Positions 9,342 through 18,868 are shown, numbered from the stretch's first letter. The stretch is 64,000 nucleotides of DNA from Bacilli bacterium (GCA_017544525.1 JAFYEA010000018.1:124001-188000), one strand, 5' to 3'. A program made the numbers and translations. The notes: generated from the letters alone by a model not told the origin.

Positions 9342-9776
9342 ATGAATAAAAAGAATAAAGCAATAATTTTATCAGCACTATTATCAGCTACCTTATTAGC
9401 AGGTTGCGATGATAAAAAAGAAGTAGTAGAGATTGATGGTAAAAATTATGTTAAAAATGGTGAAGAGTATATAGAAGTTTTTGAAAAAACAAAAATTTTT
9501 GAACCAGGTACACATTATATTCATTATTACAATTATATATCTTATAATAATCCTGATAGACAGTCTGGTTTTAGTGATAGTTATAATGTTCCTGTTTTAG
9601 AAGGATATGAAGTTTTTTCTGTTGAACCTGTTTTACGAAATGGGTATACATATGGTTATATGTACATATTTGTAAATACTCAAAGAGTAGAAGCAACTGC
9701 TAGTTATGATTATAATAAAAATGAATATTATTTTTGTAATCCAGGAGTTTTAGTAGAAGAACATAAATTATCATAA
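9342..9776 (+). CDS. Small predicted lipoprotein, unknown function
   Basis: A 144-residue protein with a lipoprotein signal: a basic start, a hydrophobic core, and a LLAGC lipobox placing the lipidated cysteine at residue 22. It should therefore be processed by Lgt and LspA and anchored outside the membrane. The mature part starts with a charged linker (DDKKEVVEI), then a short GKNYVKNGEEYIEV repeat-like strand and a Tyr/Asn-rich beta-type region. I recognise no enzymatic motif. The ribosome site is GGAGGGTTTTGT before ATG. It stands between two terminators as a single-gene unit, about 1.1 kb upstream of lgt. Confidence 0.8.
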   Translation: MNKKNKAIILSALLSATLLAGCDDKKEVVEIDGKNYVKNGEEYIEVFEKTKIFEPGTHYIHYYNYISYNNPDRQSGFSDSYNVPVLEGYEVFSVEPVLRNGYTYGYMYIFVNTQRVEATASYDYNKNEYYFCNPGVLVEEHKLS

Positions 9777-9777
9777 T

Positions 9778-9803
9778 GTAGGTGTAAAAACCTACTTTTT
9801 TTA
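9778..9803 (+). terminator. Terminator after the lipoprotein gene
   Basis: GTAGGT / ACCTAC stem with GTAAAA loop, followed by seven T residues. Confidence 0.8.
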
Positions 9804-9849
9804 TTGAATATTGATATCTAAAAGTGTTAATATAATATTAGGTGATGAT

Positions 9850-10356
9850 ATGAATAGAAAAGGTTTTACATTAGTTGAAATACTAGCTGTTATTGCTATT
9901 ATTGCAGTTTTATCTATTGTATTAGTTCCTAATATTATAGAAAACTATAAAAATAGTACTGATAAAGCAATGCAATTACAAGAAAATGAATCATTAGATG
10001 GAGCAAAACTATTTGTTGAAGATTTTTGTAGAAATCCAATAAGTAGTAATCACAAGTGCAGTAATTATGAAAAAACATCTACATCTGGATTTGTATATTT
10101 TTGTTTGAGTACTTTACAATCCAATATTGCAATACCAGGTTTTGATTCGGAACCATATTTACCAGGAGTTAATTTTAAAGGTGGGGTCCCTTGTGATGGA
10201 TTTATAAAGTTTACTAAAAATGGTAATGCTTATGAAGACGGGAAAGCTTACTTAGTTTGTAAAAATCCTGATGAAACTGAATACGGTTATGCAACTGAAG
10301 GATATGAAGCTTATACTACTGAATTGAATTCTTGTTTAAGTAAGACTAAGAATTAA
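9850..10356 (+). CDS. Type IV prepilin-like protein
   Basis: A 168-residue protein with a class III/type IV prepilin signal: short basic leader MNRKG, cleavage expected before FTLVE, conserved glutamate at mature position 5, and a hydrophobic helix (ILAVIAIIAVLSIVLV). The remaining 130 residues form a polar head with six cysteines, probably disulfide-bonded if exported. I chose ATG 9850 behind TTAGGTGATG because the leader then has normal length; an earlier in-frame codon adds 13 atypical residues. No ATPase, platform protein or prepilin peptidase is encoded in the window, so the assembly machinery must be elsewhere. A ComGC-like or other pseudopilin role is possible. Confidence 0.8.
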   Translation: MNRKGFTLVEILAVIAIIAVLSIVLVPNIIENYKNSTDKAMQLQENESLDGAKLFVEDFCRNPISSNHKCSNYEKTSTSGFVYFCLSTLQSNIAIPGFDSEPYLPGVNFKGGVPCDGFIKFTKNGNAYEDGKAYLVCKNPDETEYGYATEGYEAYTTELNSCLSKTKN

Positions 10357-10365
10357 AATTTAAAG

Positions 10366-10392
10366 TAAAAAAGTATTTTAAATACTTTTTTT
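10366..10392 (+). terminator. Terminator after the prepilin gene
   Basis: AGTATTT / AAATACT palindrome flanked by an A run and a T run. Confidence 0.7.
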
Positions 10393-10444
10393 ATTATTTG
10401 ATTAATTAATTAAATTAAAGTATAATTTATGTTAGGTGATTTAT

Positions 10445-10873
10445 ATGAGTAAAACTAAAATTTTTAAGATAGAAAAAGAAGAATATAATAAAAAAGATAA
10501 TAAAAATGATTTATTAAGTATGGCTATTGGTATAGCAATATATGCATTTATTTTAATCATTAGTTCAAATTTATTTACTAATTTTTATATTGATAATTAT
10601 TTTTGGGCAATAATTGCTGCTGTTTTAATAAGTGCATTAAACTATACTATTAAACCTTTCTTAGTATTTTTAACTTTACCGCTTACTATTATTACTTTTG
10701 GTATTGCGTATCCTTTAGTAAATATGATTATATTAAAAATATGTGATTTATTAATGGGTGATAAGTTTGTTATTTCTGGTTTTTTCTCATTATTCTTTAT
10801 TGCAATATTTATAAGCATATTAAAGATTATATTAGATAAATTCATTACTAAAAACTTTAAAGGAAGTGATTAA
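10445..10873 (+). CDS. Phage-holin-4-superfamily membrane protein (YvlD-like)
   Basis: A 142-residue integral membrane protein with four hydrophobic segments after a charged N-terminal tail of about 25 residues. The segment ALNYTIKPFLVFLTLPLTII followed by FGIAYPLVNMIIL matches my memory of the YvlD family (PF04020, misleadingly called phage holin 4), which occurs in bacterial chromosomes without phages. ATG 10445 follows TTAGGTGATTTAT; an earlier GTG lies inside the ribosome site. lgt begins one base after its stop codon, and yvlD homologues also lie beside lgt in Bacillus, which supports the call. The molecular role is not known to me. Confidence 0.78.
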   Translation: MSKTKIFKIEKEEYNKKDNKNDLLSMAIGIAIYAFILIISSNLFTNFYIDNYFWAIIAAVLISALNYTIKPFLVFLTLPLTIITFGIAYPLVNMIILKICDLLMGDKFVISGFFSLFFIAIFISILKIILDKFITKNFKGSD

Positions 10874-10874
10874 T

Positions 10875-11687
10875 ATGTCTCCAGTTATATTTACTATATT
10901 TGGGTTTGAAGTAAGATGGTATAGTGTTTTAATTTTATTATCTGTAATTATTTCTTATTTTTTAATTATAATTGAAACAAGAAAGTTTAAAATTAAATCA
11001 GAATATGTAACTAATTTATTATTTTGGACTATTATTTTTGGAATATTAGGAGCTAGAATATATTATGTTTTATTTAATCTAGATTATTATTTAGCCAATC
11101 CTAAAGAAATTGTTATGGTATGGCATGGTGGTTTGGCAATTCATGGGGGAATTATTGCTGGCTTGATTACGATTATATTTTATACAAGAAGATATAATGT
11201 AAAGACTCTTAAAATATTAGATATAATGGCTCCAGCACTTATTATTTCACAAGCAATAGGTAGATGGGGTAATTTCTTTAATTCGGAAGCATATGGAAGC
11301 ATAGTTGAATACAATACTCTTGTTAATATGAAAATAATACCTCAATATATAATAGATCATATGTATATAGATGGTGCGTATAGATTACCAATGTTCTATT
11401 TTGAATCTTTGGCATGTTTGATTGGGTTTTTAATAATATTATTTATTAGAAGAAGAAAGTATATTAAGAATGGGCAAGTATTTTCATTTTATTTAATATG
11501 GTATGGTATAGTTAGATTTATTATTGAGATCTTTAGATCAGATAGTTTGATGCTATTTAATATAAAAGTCGCTCAAATTGTTAGTGTTTTAATGGTACTA
11601 GCAGGTATCGTAATAATTATCAAACAAAGAAGAAAACCTTTGCTTGATGAATTATATAATAAACAATATGAAGATATACAGTTCTAA
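10875..11687 (+). CDS. lgt: Prolipoprotein diacylglyceryl transferase
   Basis: Lgt transfers diacylglycerol from phosphatidylglycerol to the lipobox cysteine of prolipoproteins in the cytoplasmic membrane. The 270-residue protein has about seven hydrophobic segments and the family signatures VWHGGLAIHGGIIAG and AIGRWGNFFNSEAYG, which include the essential His, Arg and Asn/Glu positions. Near the end, WYGIVRFIIEIFRSD is also characteristic. ATG 10875 is preceded by AAGGAAGTGATTAAT. It is the second gene of an operon with the YvlD-like protein and ends in a good terminator. Candidate substrates here are the lipoproteins at 9342 and 22962. Confidence 0.95.
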   Translation: MSPVIFTIFGFEVRWYSVLILLSVIISYFLIIIETRKFKIKSEYVTNLLFWTIIFGILGARIYYVLFNLDYYLANPKEIVMVWHGGLAIHGGIIAGLITIIFYTRRYNVKTLKILDIMAPALIISQAIGRWGNFFNSEAYGSIVEYNTLVNMKIIPQYIIDHMYIDGAYRLPMFYFESLACLIGFLIILFIRRRKYIKNGQVFSFYLIWYGIVRFIIEIFRSDSLMLFNIKVAQIVSVLMVLAGIVIIIKQRRKPLLDELYNKQYEDIQF

Positions 11688-11708
11688 ATTTAATTTAGAA
11701 CTTTTTAT
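11681..11708 (+). terminator. Terminator after lgt
   Basis: GTTCTAAAT / ATTTAGAAC with a three-base loop, overlapping the end of lgt and followed by five T residues. Confidence 0.8.
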
Positions 11709-11757
11709 TTGCTTTTTTTTATGATAAAATGATACCTAGTAGGATAGGAGTAAAAAA

Positions 11758-14700
11758 ATGAATAATCTATTAGCATTCACTGAAAAACCGAGTAAGAATT
11801 TAATTATAAAATTTATTAATAATATTTCATCTTTAAGGAGAGATTATAAGATTTTTGGTATGATTAGAACAAACAATTATAATGATTCAGATGCAAATGT
11901 TGAACTATTATTTAATATAATGATTGCTTTGTTTGAATCTGGAATGTCAATTGAACAAGTAATTGAAAAAACATGTTATTTTGCTAGTAGATGTTATTTT
12001 GAACCCAATAGTATTGATGTATATGAATTAAAAGATTTATTTAATGGTAGAAGTAAAGATGAAATATTTACATTTTTAGTTGTTTTAAAAAAATATAGTG
12101 ATAATAATGTATTTGATTTTGATGAATTATTTTCTGTATTTAATGATTTTTTTGTAGATAATACTACCAAACTTGACTTTTTGCTTTTTCTATCTAATCA
12201 TTATCATATATATATCGATACTAATAATCCATGTAGATTTGTTATTGATCTATTAAAAGAAGAAAACCCTAACATTTTAAAATATAAAGATGTTTTTGAT
12301 AGTTTACATGTCGATCATAATAGAAATTTTATTTATGATTTAGTTCATACTTGTAGTGATGTTGAAAAATACAATTTTATTAATAATGCATCAAAAATGA
12401 ATTGTTTTTATTTTCCTACTGGTATAAACGCTTTATTAAGTTCAATGAATGACCATACATTATTATATAAATCACTAATTTCTATATATGATGGGGAATC
12501 TCCTTATTCATTTTATTCTTATGACCTTCCATCTTTTCTTTTAAAAAATATACCAAAAAAAGAGAATGAATTAGGTCCATTTATAGAATTATTAGATTTT
12601 ATACGTAGTAAAGGAAATGATATATCTATTCCGCTTATGACTCGATTGATTAATAACTTTAATGATTCTCCATTATCTAATGAAGTCTTTAAGTATGTTT
12701 TAAATTTTTTAAAAACTAGTAAATTTGATTCACTAAATCATAATACCTTTTCAGATTTATACTTTGTTATATTACTAAATACTAAAACTTTAAAAGAAAG
12801 AGTTATCTATTCATATGATATGGTTGAAGTATTAAACAATTGTAATCATGATGATAAATATAAATCAGATGAAAAAAACTACGTATTTTCTTGCACTTTT
12901 TTCGAAGATTTGGGTTCAACTTTTACATGTACAGATGAAGAATTTATTGAATCATTAGAAATAATAGCTAACTCAAACGAATTAGAATCAGAAGTTTTTT
13001 ATAGAGATTTGTTTTCTAATTGTCCTATTGATTTTCATAAAAATAGTACTTATAGAAGCGAAAGATTAGATAAAATACTATATAAAATTGCACATAAATA
13101 CTTGGAAGTTTTAAGATTAACGTATAAAGATATGGATTATTTTCATTCCACATCATATAATAATTATGATCATACTAAAGGAATTGATGGTGTTATTGAA
13201 AAGTTTGTTTATATGTTTTCTGATCCAAAATATAACGATATGATATATGAAGAATATTCTGCATTACTTGATTCCTTTAATGCTTATGATGATGGTGATT
13301 TAAATCTCATTAAAAACAATGCATTATTTGCTCTTAAATCTAGGCTTATTATTAATAATGAAGATGATTTAAATCAAATTTTAAATATAATTTCTTCTAC
13401 ATATAGTAGTTCTTATAATTTTACAGTTTTTCTTTCAAATATACTTGTCAATAATCCTAATTATTTAGATATAATATTTAATTTTATCGTAGATAATAAT
13501 TATAATTCTTCTATTAATTTGATTGGTTTAGGTCAATATATTTCCAATCAATCTTCTTACGATTTCTTTGATAAGTATATGAGTAAAATATATGACTTAT
13601 TAAGTAAAAAAGAATATGATGACTATAAATTTAAATATAGTAAAGAAGAATTCTTACGTTGTTATATTTTAATGTTTAATAAGATTTTTAATAAAGAAGG
13701 TAATATAGATGTTTTTGCTGAATTTATCAATAAGTTTGATGATGAAAATTCTATATTTGATAAAGTAGACTTTAGTTATTTTTTAGATTCTTTGTTTGAA
13801 GGTTTTGAAATAGATAAACTTAAAATTGATAATTATAATATTCTTGAAAAATTAGCAAATTCTTATTATTCTTCAATTGTTTCTTATTCTAAAGGTTTAG
13901 ATGAATATGATGACTTTTATTCAGCTGAATATAGATCAATTAACAAGTATATATATTTAGAAAGATTTATAAACAGTTTAAGTAGTTTTGAAGATAAATA
14001 TAAGTTAACAAAAAGTATTGTTACTAAAATTAACGATTTTGCAACTTGTAATAATTTTGTTTTTAATAATAGTAGTAGTTCTTTCCATTACTATTTTGAC
14101 CTATCACAAAATATAGATAATATTATTTTTCAAATGAAAAAAGTGTTTGAAGATCCTGATATTGGTATATATTTTAAAAAAGATGATGTTTTTAATGATG
14201 TAGTTTATTCTCTTCATAATTTTTCGGATGCTAAGGATTTATTCTTTAAATTTATTAATACATTTAATATTACACCTGATTCTAACAAATATAATTATGC
14301 TGATATGGTTTTAAATGTTATAAGAATAACTGATATGCATGATATGGAGTTATTAGATTTTCTAAGAAAAACAAAACCTAACACTTCATATTTACCAATT
14401 TTTAAAAAAAGAATTATAAATAAAGAATTATTATTAGATTATGATTTAATGAAAGATTATTATAAATTAAGTGATTTTTATCATGGAACAATTGCTGAAT
14501 TATACATGAATTATTCAAGAAATACTATAACTGCTCGTTCTTCTTATCGTGAAGAAATGAGTAGAGCATATATTTATGGTAATGAGGAAAGAGATTATAT
14601 TAGTTCAGGAAGATTAAATGAATTATTAGACAAATATAAAAAAATTGGGATTGTTTCAGATACAGTTTTAAATGATTTATATGTAACATTATTACCTTCA

Positions 14701-17265
14701 ATGAAAAATCTTACTTATGAAGAATTCTTAAAAAGATTAATAGAAAACGTTGATACACATACTTTGTTTAGTAAAATGTATTATAATAGTGAACTTTTAT
14801 CAAAAATTAAAATTTTGCTTCCTAAAACAAGATTTAAAGAATTACCTCCTGCTGAAGTAATTGAAGATATGGACTTAGAATTTTGCAAAAAGTTTAATTT
14901 AGGTGTTTGGAGAAAATTATTAAATAATCCATTATTTGCTTGCAATATGGAAACTAAAAAAGCAATGATTAAAGTAATTAATTTTGCAGGATTATTTGAA
15001 AATGATTCAGAAGTAAAAACTAGAATTGATACTATTTTAGATTTATTTAGTGTTGACAGGATGATTTTTAGCTTAAATGATATTAGTATTTTAGATAATA
15101 CAAGTGGTTTGTTTGTTTCATATTTAGAAAACGGTTATGAAATAAAACCTGGTGTAAATATTCCAGAAAGTTTACAACCTTATTTACCAAGAACATTTGG
15201 TGAAGTAGAAAGAAAAAGATTATTAGATTTATATGGTAATGTTGGTTCAGACATTAATAAATTTATTTATCCTTATTCTAAGGAAGGTAATGTATGGACT
15301 CTTAAAAGGGGAGTTGACATTAGTAGATTTGTTCCTAGATTAAAAGAACAAATGACTAACGAAGAAATGCAAGCAATAATTAATAAAGAAGATCCATTGT
15401 CAGAAATTATGTGTTTTTTAAATCCTTATTCTGTAGTTCAATATAAAAGATATAAAGTTAAACCAGGTTTAAAAGATTACTCTAAGTTATCAAAGTTATT
15501 TACTTATGATAGTAGAACTCTTAGTTTAGAGTGCTTACTTAGATTATTTGAAAGAAACACAGGTTATTTAAAAGAAGTATTTGATTTCTTTGTTAAGTAT
15601 TATGATCAAATAATGTTAAGTAATGGAACACAATCAATTTTCCCAATAGTTATTAAAAAAGTAGAAAAGATTAAAAAGTTTTATATGGAGAGAGGTAATT
15701 CAAATCCTGATTATATTGATATGTATAATTATTGTATTTCCAATGGTTATAATCCTGATTTTGGAAATGAAGAATTTGCACAAGAAGCAAAAGTAAATGA
15801 GGTATCTAAAGAAGGTTTTGATTTTTATCAAGAGTTATTAAAGAAAACAAGAGCAAGAAAATTAAGTACTATTCCTAGACATGAAAAAGTATATGAAATT
15901 ACAGCAAAAAATGGTAAAAAGTTTAAAATATTAACTAAAACATTAAGAGGCGATGATCCTTTAAATCTTATTGTAGGTGAAAATAGATTTGCAGGTTGTT
16001 GTCAAAAATATGGTGGTCCTGGGGAAACTTGTATGGTTCATGCCGCTTCTAGTCAAAGTGGTGGAATATTTGTAACATACTTACTTGAAGGAGATGAAAA
16101 AATTCTTTTAACTCAATCTTGGACTTGGACTAATGAATCTAAGTTATGTTTTGATAATGTTGAAGCATCTGAGTATTTTAAAGATCATAGAAGAAGAGAT
16201 GTACTTACAGAAGTTGTTATGGAAGCTTTGCTTCTTGCTAGTAAAGATTTAGTAGAAACAAGTGATAGAGAAATTGATGAATATTGTTCTAAAGAAGCTG
16301 CTAAGATTAAAAAATCCAATTTATCTAATGAAGAAAAAGTTAAAATGTTGGATGAATTAGAAGAATTTAGAAAAAGACAAAAGTTAAGCATTGTAACAGT
16401 AGGAGAAGGTTGTGACGATTTAAGAGTTAAGGAAAGATTCCCACAAAAAGATTTAGATGAAACAACTGTTAGAGCGAAAGATTCTGATTTTGTAACTTAT
16501 AGTGATTCCAAATTAGGTCAGCAACATATTATCTATCAAACGGATGCTAAACGTATTCCTTCTTCTGATAAATTTAAAGATAGACCAATTTATAGAGATC
16601 CAAGACAAGTAAAAGTTGAAAGAGGAAGAGATATTAAATCATTTACATTAAAAAGAATTGCCGATATTGAAAAAATAGCTCATAAAGAAAACATGTTACA
16701 ATATTCTCGCGGGGAATCTTATTATGCCAGAACTCCTGAAGCATTAGCAAGCATCAATAATTGTGATGTTGATAATTTAAGAGTGGTTATTGGTGAAGAT
16801 TGGTATTATATATATGGCGTAGAAGATGATTTTATTGAAGTATATGATATGGCCAAGACTTCTTCTAGATTTGAAGATGAATCAATTTCCCAAACTATGG
16901 AATTATCATCAACATTTAATAATATATTAAAAGAATCAATTATTGTAGATTCTCAAGGAAAAGTTGCTGGTGTCAAAGAAATTAAAGCGGATTTAAGGGA
17001 AGATACATCTTATCTATTATTCTTAGCAGAAATTAGAAGAGGTGTAATTGAACAAGTTGGTGATGATTATGCATATGGTTATTCTAATTCGTCAAATAGA
17101 AGAGTTGTAAGTAAAGAAGAACAAAAAGATATATTATCAAGAGCTAAGGAAATAAAAAATGCTGGTAATGAAGATATGATAATGCATAGAGTTACATTTA
17201 AACCAACTATTAAAACAATTGAAAAAATGTATGGAAAAATAGATATAGAAGGGAGAAATATATAA
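11758..17265 (+). CDS. Giant protein of unknown function with a C-terminal CC-GG-C domain
   Basis: An intact 1835-residue frame, the longest gene in the window. There is no signal peptide and I see no long hydrophobic segment, so it is probably cytoplasmic. The first 1200 residues or so are Asn/Asp/Ser/Tyr-rich and look all-helical, as in large repeat scaffolds, with recurring short units such as LLDFLRK and FKYVLNFLK. Residues about 1370-1490 differ in character: a basic entry (KKTRARKLSTIPRHEK), a strand pair ending LRGDDPLNLIVGENRFAG, a cysteine cluster CCQKYGGPGETC, then FVTYLLEGDEKILLTQSWTW and CFDNVEASEY, a pattern like a small catalytic or ligand-binding domain with a faint GNAT-like flavour. 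The C-terminal 350 residues are charged and end in GRDIKSFTLKRIADIEKIA-type helices. The start follows TAGGAGTAAAAA. The next gene overlaps by one base, so the two products probably act together. Confidence 0.75.
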   Translation: MNNLLAFTEKPSKNLIIKFINNISSLRRDYKIFGMIRTNNYNDSDANVELLFNIMIALFESGMSIEQVIEKTCYFASRCYFEPNSIDVYELKDLFNGRSKDEIFTFLVVLKKYSDNNVFDFDELFSVFNDFFVDNTTKLDFLLFLSNHYHIYIDTNNPCRFVIDLLKEENPNILKYKDVFDSLHVDHNRNFIYDLVHTCSDVEKYNFINNASKMNCFYFPTGINALLSSMNDHTLLYKSLISIYDGESPYSFYSYDLPSFLLKNIPKKENELGPFIELLDFIRSKGNDISIPLMTRLINNFNDSPLSNEVFKYVLNFLKTSKFDSLNHNTFSDLYFVILLNTKTLKERVIYSYDMVEVLNNCNHDDKYKSDEKNYVFSCTFFEDLGSTFTCTDEEFIESLEIIANSNELESEVFYRDLFSNCPIDFHKNSTYRSERLDKILYKIAHKYLEVLRLTYKDMDYFHSTSYNNYDHTKGIDGVIEKFVYMFSDPKYNDMIYEEYSALLDSFNAYDDGDLNLIKNNALFALKSRLIINNEDDLNQILNIISSTYSSSYNFTVFLSNILVNNPNYLDIIFNFIVDNNYNSSINLIGLGQYISNQSSYDFFDKYMSKIYDLLSKKEYDDYKFKYSKEEFLRCYILMFNKIFNKEGNIDVFAEFINKFDDENSIFDKVDFSYFLDSLFEGFEIDKLKIDNYNILEKLANSYYSSIVSYSKGLDEYDDFYSAEYRSINKYIYLERFINSLSSFEDKYKLTKSIVTKINDFATCNNFVFNNSSSSFHYYFDLSQNIDNIIFQMKKVFEDPDIGIYFKKDDVFNDVVYSLHNFSDAKDLFFKFINTFNITPDSNKYNYADMVLNVIRITDMHDMELLDFLRKTKPNTSYLPIFKKRIINKELLLDYDLMKDYYKLSDFYHGTIAELYMNYSRNTITARSSYREEMSRAYIYGNEERDYISSGRLNELLDKYKKIGIVSDTVLNDLYVTLLPSMKNLTYEEFLKRLIENVDTHTLFSKMYYNSELLSKIKILLPKTRFKELPPAEVIEDMDLEFCKKFNLGVWRKLLNNPLFACNMETKKAMIKVINFAGLFENDSEVKTRIDTILDLFSVDRMIFSLNDISILDNTSGLFVSYLENGYEIKPGVNIPESLQPYLPRTFGEVERKRLLDLYGNVGSDINKFIYPYSKEGNVWTLKRGVDISRFVPRLKEQMTNEEMQAIINKEDPLSEIMCFLNPYSVVQYKRYKVKPGLKDYSKLSKLFTYDSRTLSLECLLRLFERNTGYLKEVFDFFVKYYDQIMLSNGTQSIFPIVIKKVEKIKKFYMERGNSNPDYIDMYNYCISNGYNPDFGNEEFAQEAKVNEVSKEGFDFYQELLKKTRARKLSTIPRHEKVYEITAKNGKKFKILTKTLRGDDPLNLIVGENRFAGCCQKYGGPGETCMVHAASSQSGGIFVTYLLEGDEKILLTQSWTWTNESKLCFDNVEASEYFKDHRRRDVLTEVVMEALLLASKDLVETSDREIDEYCSKEAAKIKKSNLSNEEKVKMLDELEEFRKRQKLSIVTVGEGCDDLRVKERFPQKDLDETTVRAKDSDFVTYSDSKLGQQHIIYQTDAKRIPSSDKFKDRPIYRDPRQVKVERGRDIKSFTLKRIADIEKIAHKENMLQYSRGESYYARTPEALASINNCDVDNLRVVIGEDWYYIYGVEDDFIEVYDMAKTSSRFEDESISQTMELSSTFNNILKESIIVDSQGKVAGVKEIKADLREDTSYLLFLAEIRRGVIEQVGDDYAYGYSNSSNRRVVSKEEQKDILSRAKEIKNAGNEDMIMHRVTFKPTIKTIEKMYGKIDIEGRNI

Positions 17266-18113
17266 TGTTAGAAGAAAAAATTAATAGTATGAAAGAAAAA
17301 AGATTAAAGGTTGATTCTTATGACGTTAAAGATGTTATGAGTGATATTGTTTCAAATATTAAAAATAATATTGATACACTTAAGAAAACTTTTAATCAAG
17401 AATATGAAGAAGAATTAGATGTTAATATGCTTTTTAATTCATTTGATTTAGTAGATTTTTATACTGAAATATATAAAAATGATTTTGGTTTAGTTACTAA
17501 TTCTTTTTCTCCATATGGTTTAATTGGATTAATTGTTGATAACGAGATTTCTATATACAATTTAGCTAATATATTAAGTCTTATTATTCAAAGTAGGAAT
17601 TCTATTATATTAGAATTAAAAAAATCAAAAAAATCTTTAATTCTATTGATTAGTATGATTAATAAAGTATTGAATGAAAAAAGAATTGTACCTATAGAAA
17701 CTAATAAATATTTATCTAATATGAACACTTATGATTTATTAATATTTATTGGTGATAAAGATAAATTTAATAGACTAAATAATACTTGTGAAAAAAAATA
17801 TTATGGTATAGGTAATTATGAATTAATTATTGATACTGAACTTGATAAAAAGTTGATTGAAACAGCCAAAAAGAAAAACGTATTAATTACTTATAAAACT
17901 AAAGATGATAGATTCTATACTAATTTTAGTAGAATAAGTAGTAATTATTGTGTTTCTTTAATGACTGATAGTAAAGAAGAAGCAAGAGTGTTTTTTAGAG
18001 ATATGAAAGCGAGTTTCCTACTAGTAAATATAATTCCTACTTTAGAAAAAAGAATTAATATTAGATTTGAAGATCTAATATATCAAAAATCTTGTATAGT
18101 TTATGAAGAATAG
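17265..18113 (+). CDS. Degenerate aldehyde-dehydrogenase-like protein
   Basis: A 282-residue protein whose start overlaps the last base of the giant gene (TAATG), implying coupled translation. Residues 84-130 read PYGLIGLIVDNEISIYNLAN, then SRNSIILELKKSKKS, which follows the nucleotide-fold pattern of aldehyde dehydrogenases, including ProA-type glutamate-semialdehyde dehydrogenases (P-x-GxI ... N ... gNa-x-ilk). The C-terminal EEARVFFRDMKASFLLVNI resembles the ALDH segment ending in a conserved Asn. I do not find the catalytic cysteine motif, and the protein is much shorter than a normal ALDH (400-500 residues). It may be a non-catalytic ALDH fold used for binding. The assignment rests on pattern memory only; a plain unknown is the alternative. 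Confidence 0.6.
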   Translation: MLEEKINSMKEKRLKVDSYDVKDVMSDIVSNIKNNIDTLKKTFNQEYEEELDVNMLFNSFDLVDFYTEIYKNDFGLVTNSFSPYGLIGLIVDNEISIYNLANILSLIIQSRNSIILELKKSKKSLILLISMINKVLNEKRIVPIETNKYLSNMNTYDLLIFIGDKDKFNRLNNTCEKKYYGIGNYELIIDTELDKKLIETAKKKNVLITYKTKDDRFYTNFSRISSNYCVSLMTDSKEEARVFFRDMKASFLLVNIIPTLEKRINIRFEDLIYQKSCIVYEE

Positions 18114-18169
18114 ATATTGATTTTTAAGTTATAATTGATAAAATATATTTAACTTTTTGGAGGTATGTT

Positions 18170-18868
18170 ATGCTTGTTTATGGAAAAAATGTTGTTAATG
18201 AAGTTTTAGATAATAATACTAAAGTATATAAAGCATTTTTAGATAATAAATTTGATGATCAAAATATTTTAACTAAAATAAATAAAAAAAATATTAAAAA
18301 GTTTCATATTGATAAGAATAAATTAGATAAAATGTGCTCTAATAGTGTTAATCAAGGTGTTGCTTTAGATATCGAAGAATATAAATATCATGATTTAAAA
18401 GAATTAGAAAAAGATAATAATGCTAATTTTGTTATTATGCTTGATTCTTTAGAAGATCCACATAACTTTGGCGCTATTATAAGGACATGTGAATGTGCAG
18501 GAGTAAATTATATTATTATTCCTAGAAATAGAAGTGTTTCTGTTAATAGCACTGTATATAAAACTGCTTGTGGTGCTGTATCTCATGTTAAAATAATAGA
18601 AGTAGTAAATTTATCTAACACTATTAGAAAACTACAAGATTTAGGTTTTTGGGTTTACGCTTCTGATATGGGTGGTAAGGATTATAAATCAATTGATTTT
18701 AATGGCAAAACATGTTTAGTTATTGGTAGTGAAGGACATGGAATCAAGCAAATAGTTAGAAATACTTGTGATGAAGTTATTTCTTTACCTATGAAAGGTA
18801 AAATTAATTCATTAAATGCAAGTGTTGCTGCTGGAATATTTATTTATGAAATTATGAAATATAAATAG
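18170..18868 (+). CDS. rlmB: 23S rRNA (guanosine-2'-O-)-methyltransferase RlmB (SpoU/TrmH family)
   Basis: A SPOUT-class, AdoMet-dependent 2'-O-methyltransferase of 232 residues. The N-terminal substrate-binding domain begins LVYGKNVVNEVLDNNTKVYK. The three SpoU motifs are present: LDSLEDPHNFGAIIRTCE, CLVIGSEGHGIKQIVRNTC and VISLPMKGKINSLNASVAAG, where the Asn/Arg and Ser residues bind cofactor and substrate. Family knowledge assigns G2251 of 23S rRNA. A sigma-H-like gene follows, matching the Bacillus order in which rlmB lies just upstream of sigH. The ribosome site is GGAGG six bases before ATG. Confidence 0.93.
   Translation: MLVYGKNVVNEVLDNNTKVYKAFLDNKFDDQNILTKINKKNIKKFHIDKNKLDKMCSNSVNQGVALDIEEYKYHDLKELEKDNNANFVIMLDSLEDPHNFGAIIRTCECAGVNYIIIPRNRSVSVNSTVYKTACGAVSHVKIIEVVNLSNTIRKLQDLGFWVYASDMGGKDYKSIDFNGKTCLVIGSEGHGIKQIVRNTCDEVISLPMKGKINSLNASVAAGIFIYEIMKYK

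Noticed and set aside
10445..10873. Holin-like protein as evidence of a prophage
   Set aside because: The family name is historical; no other phage gene is present and the gene is paired with lgt as in Bacillus yvlD.
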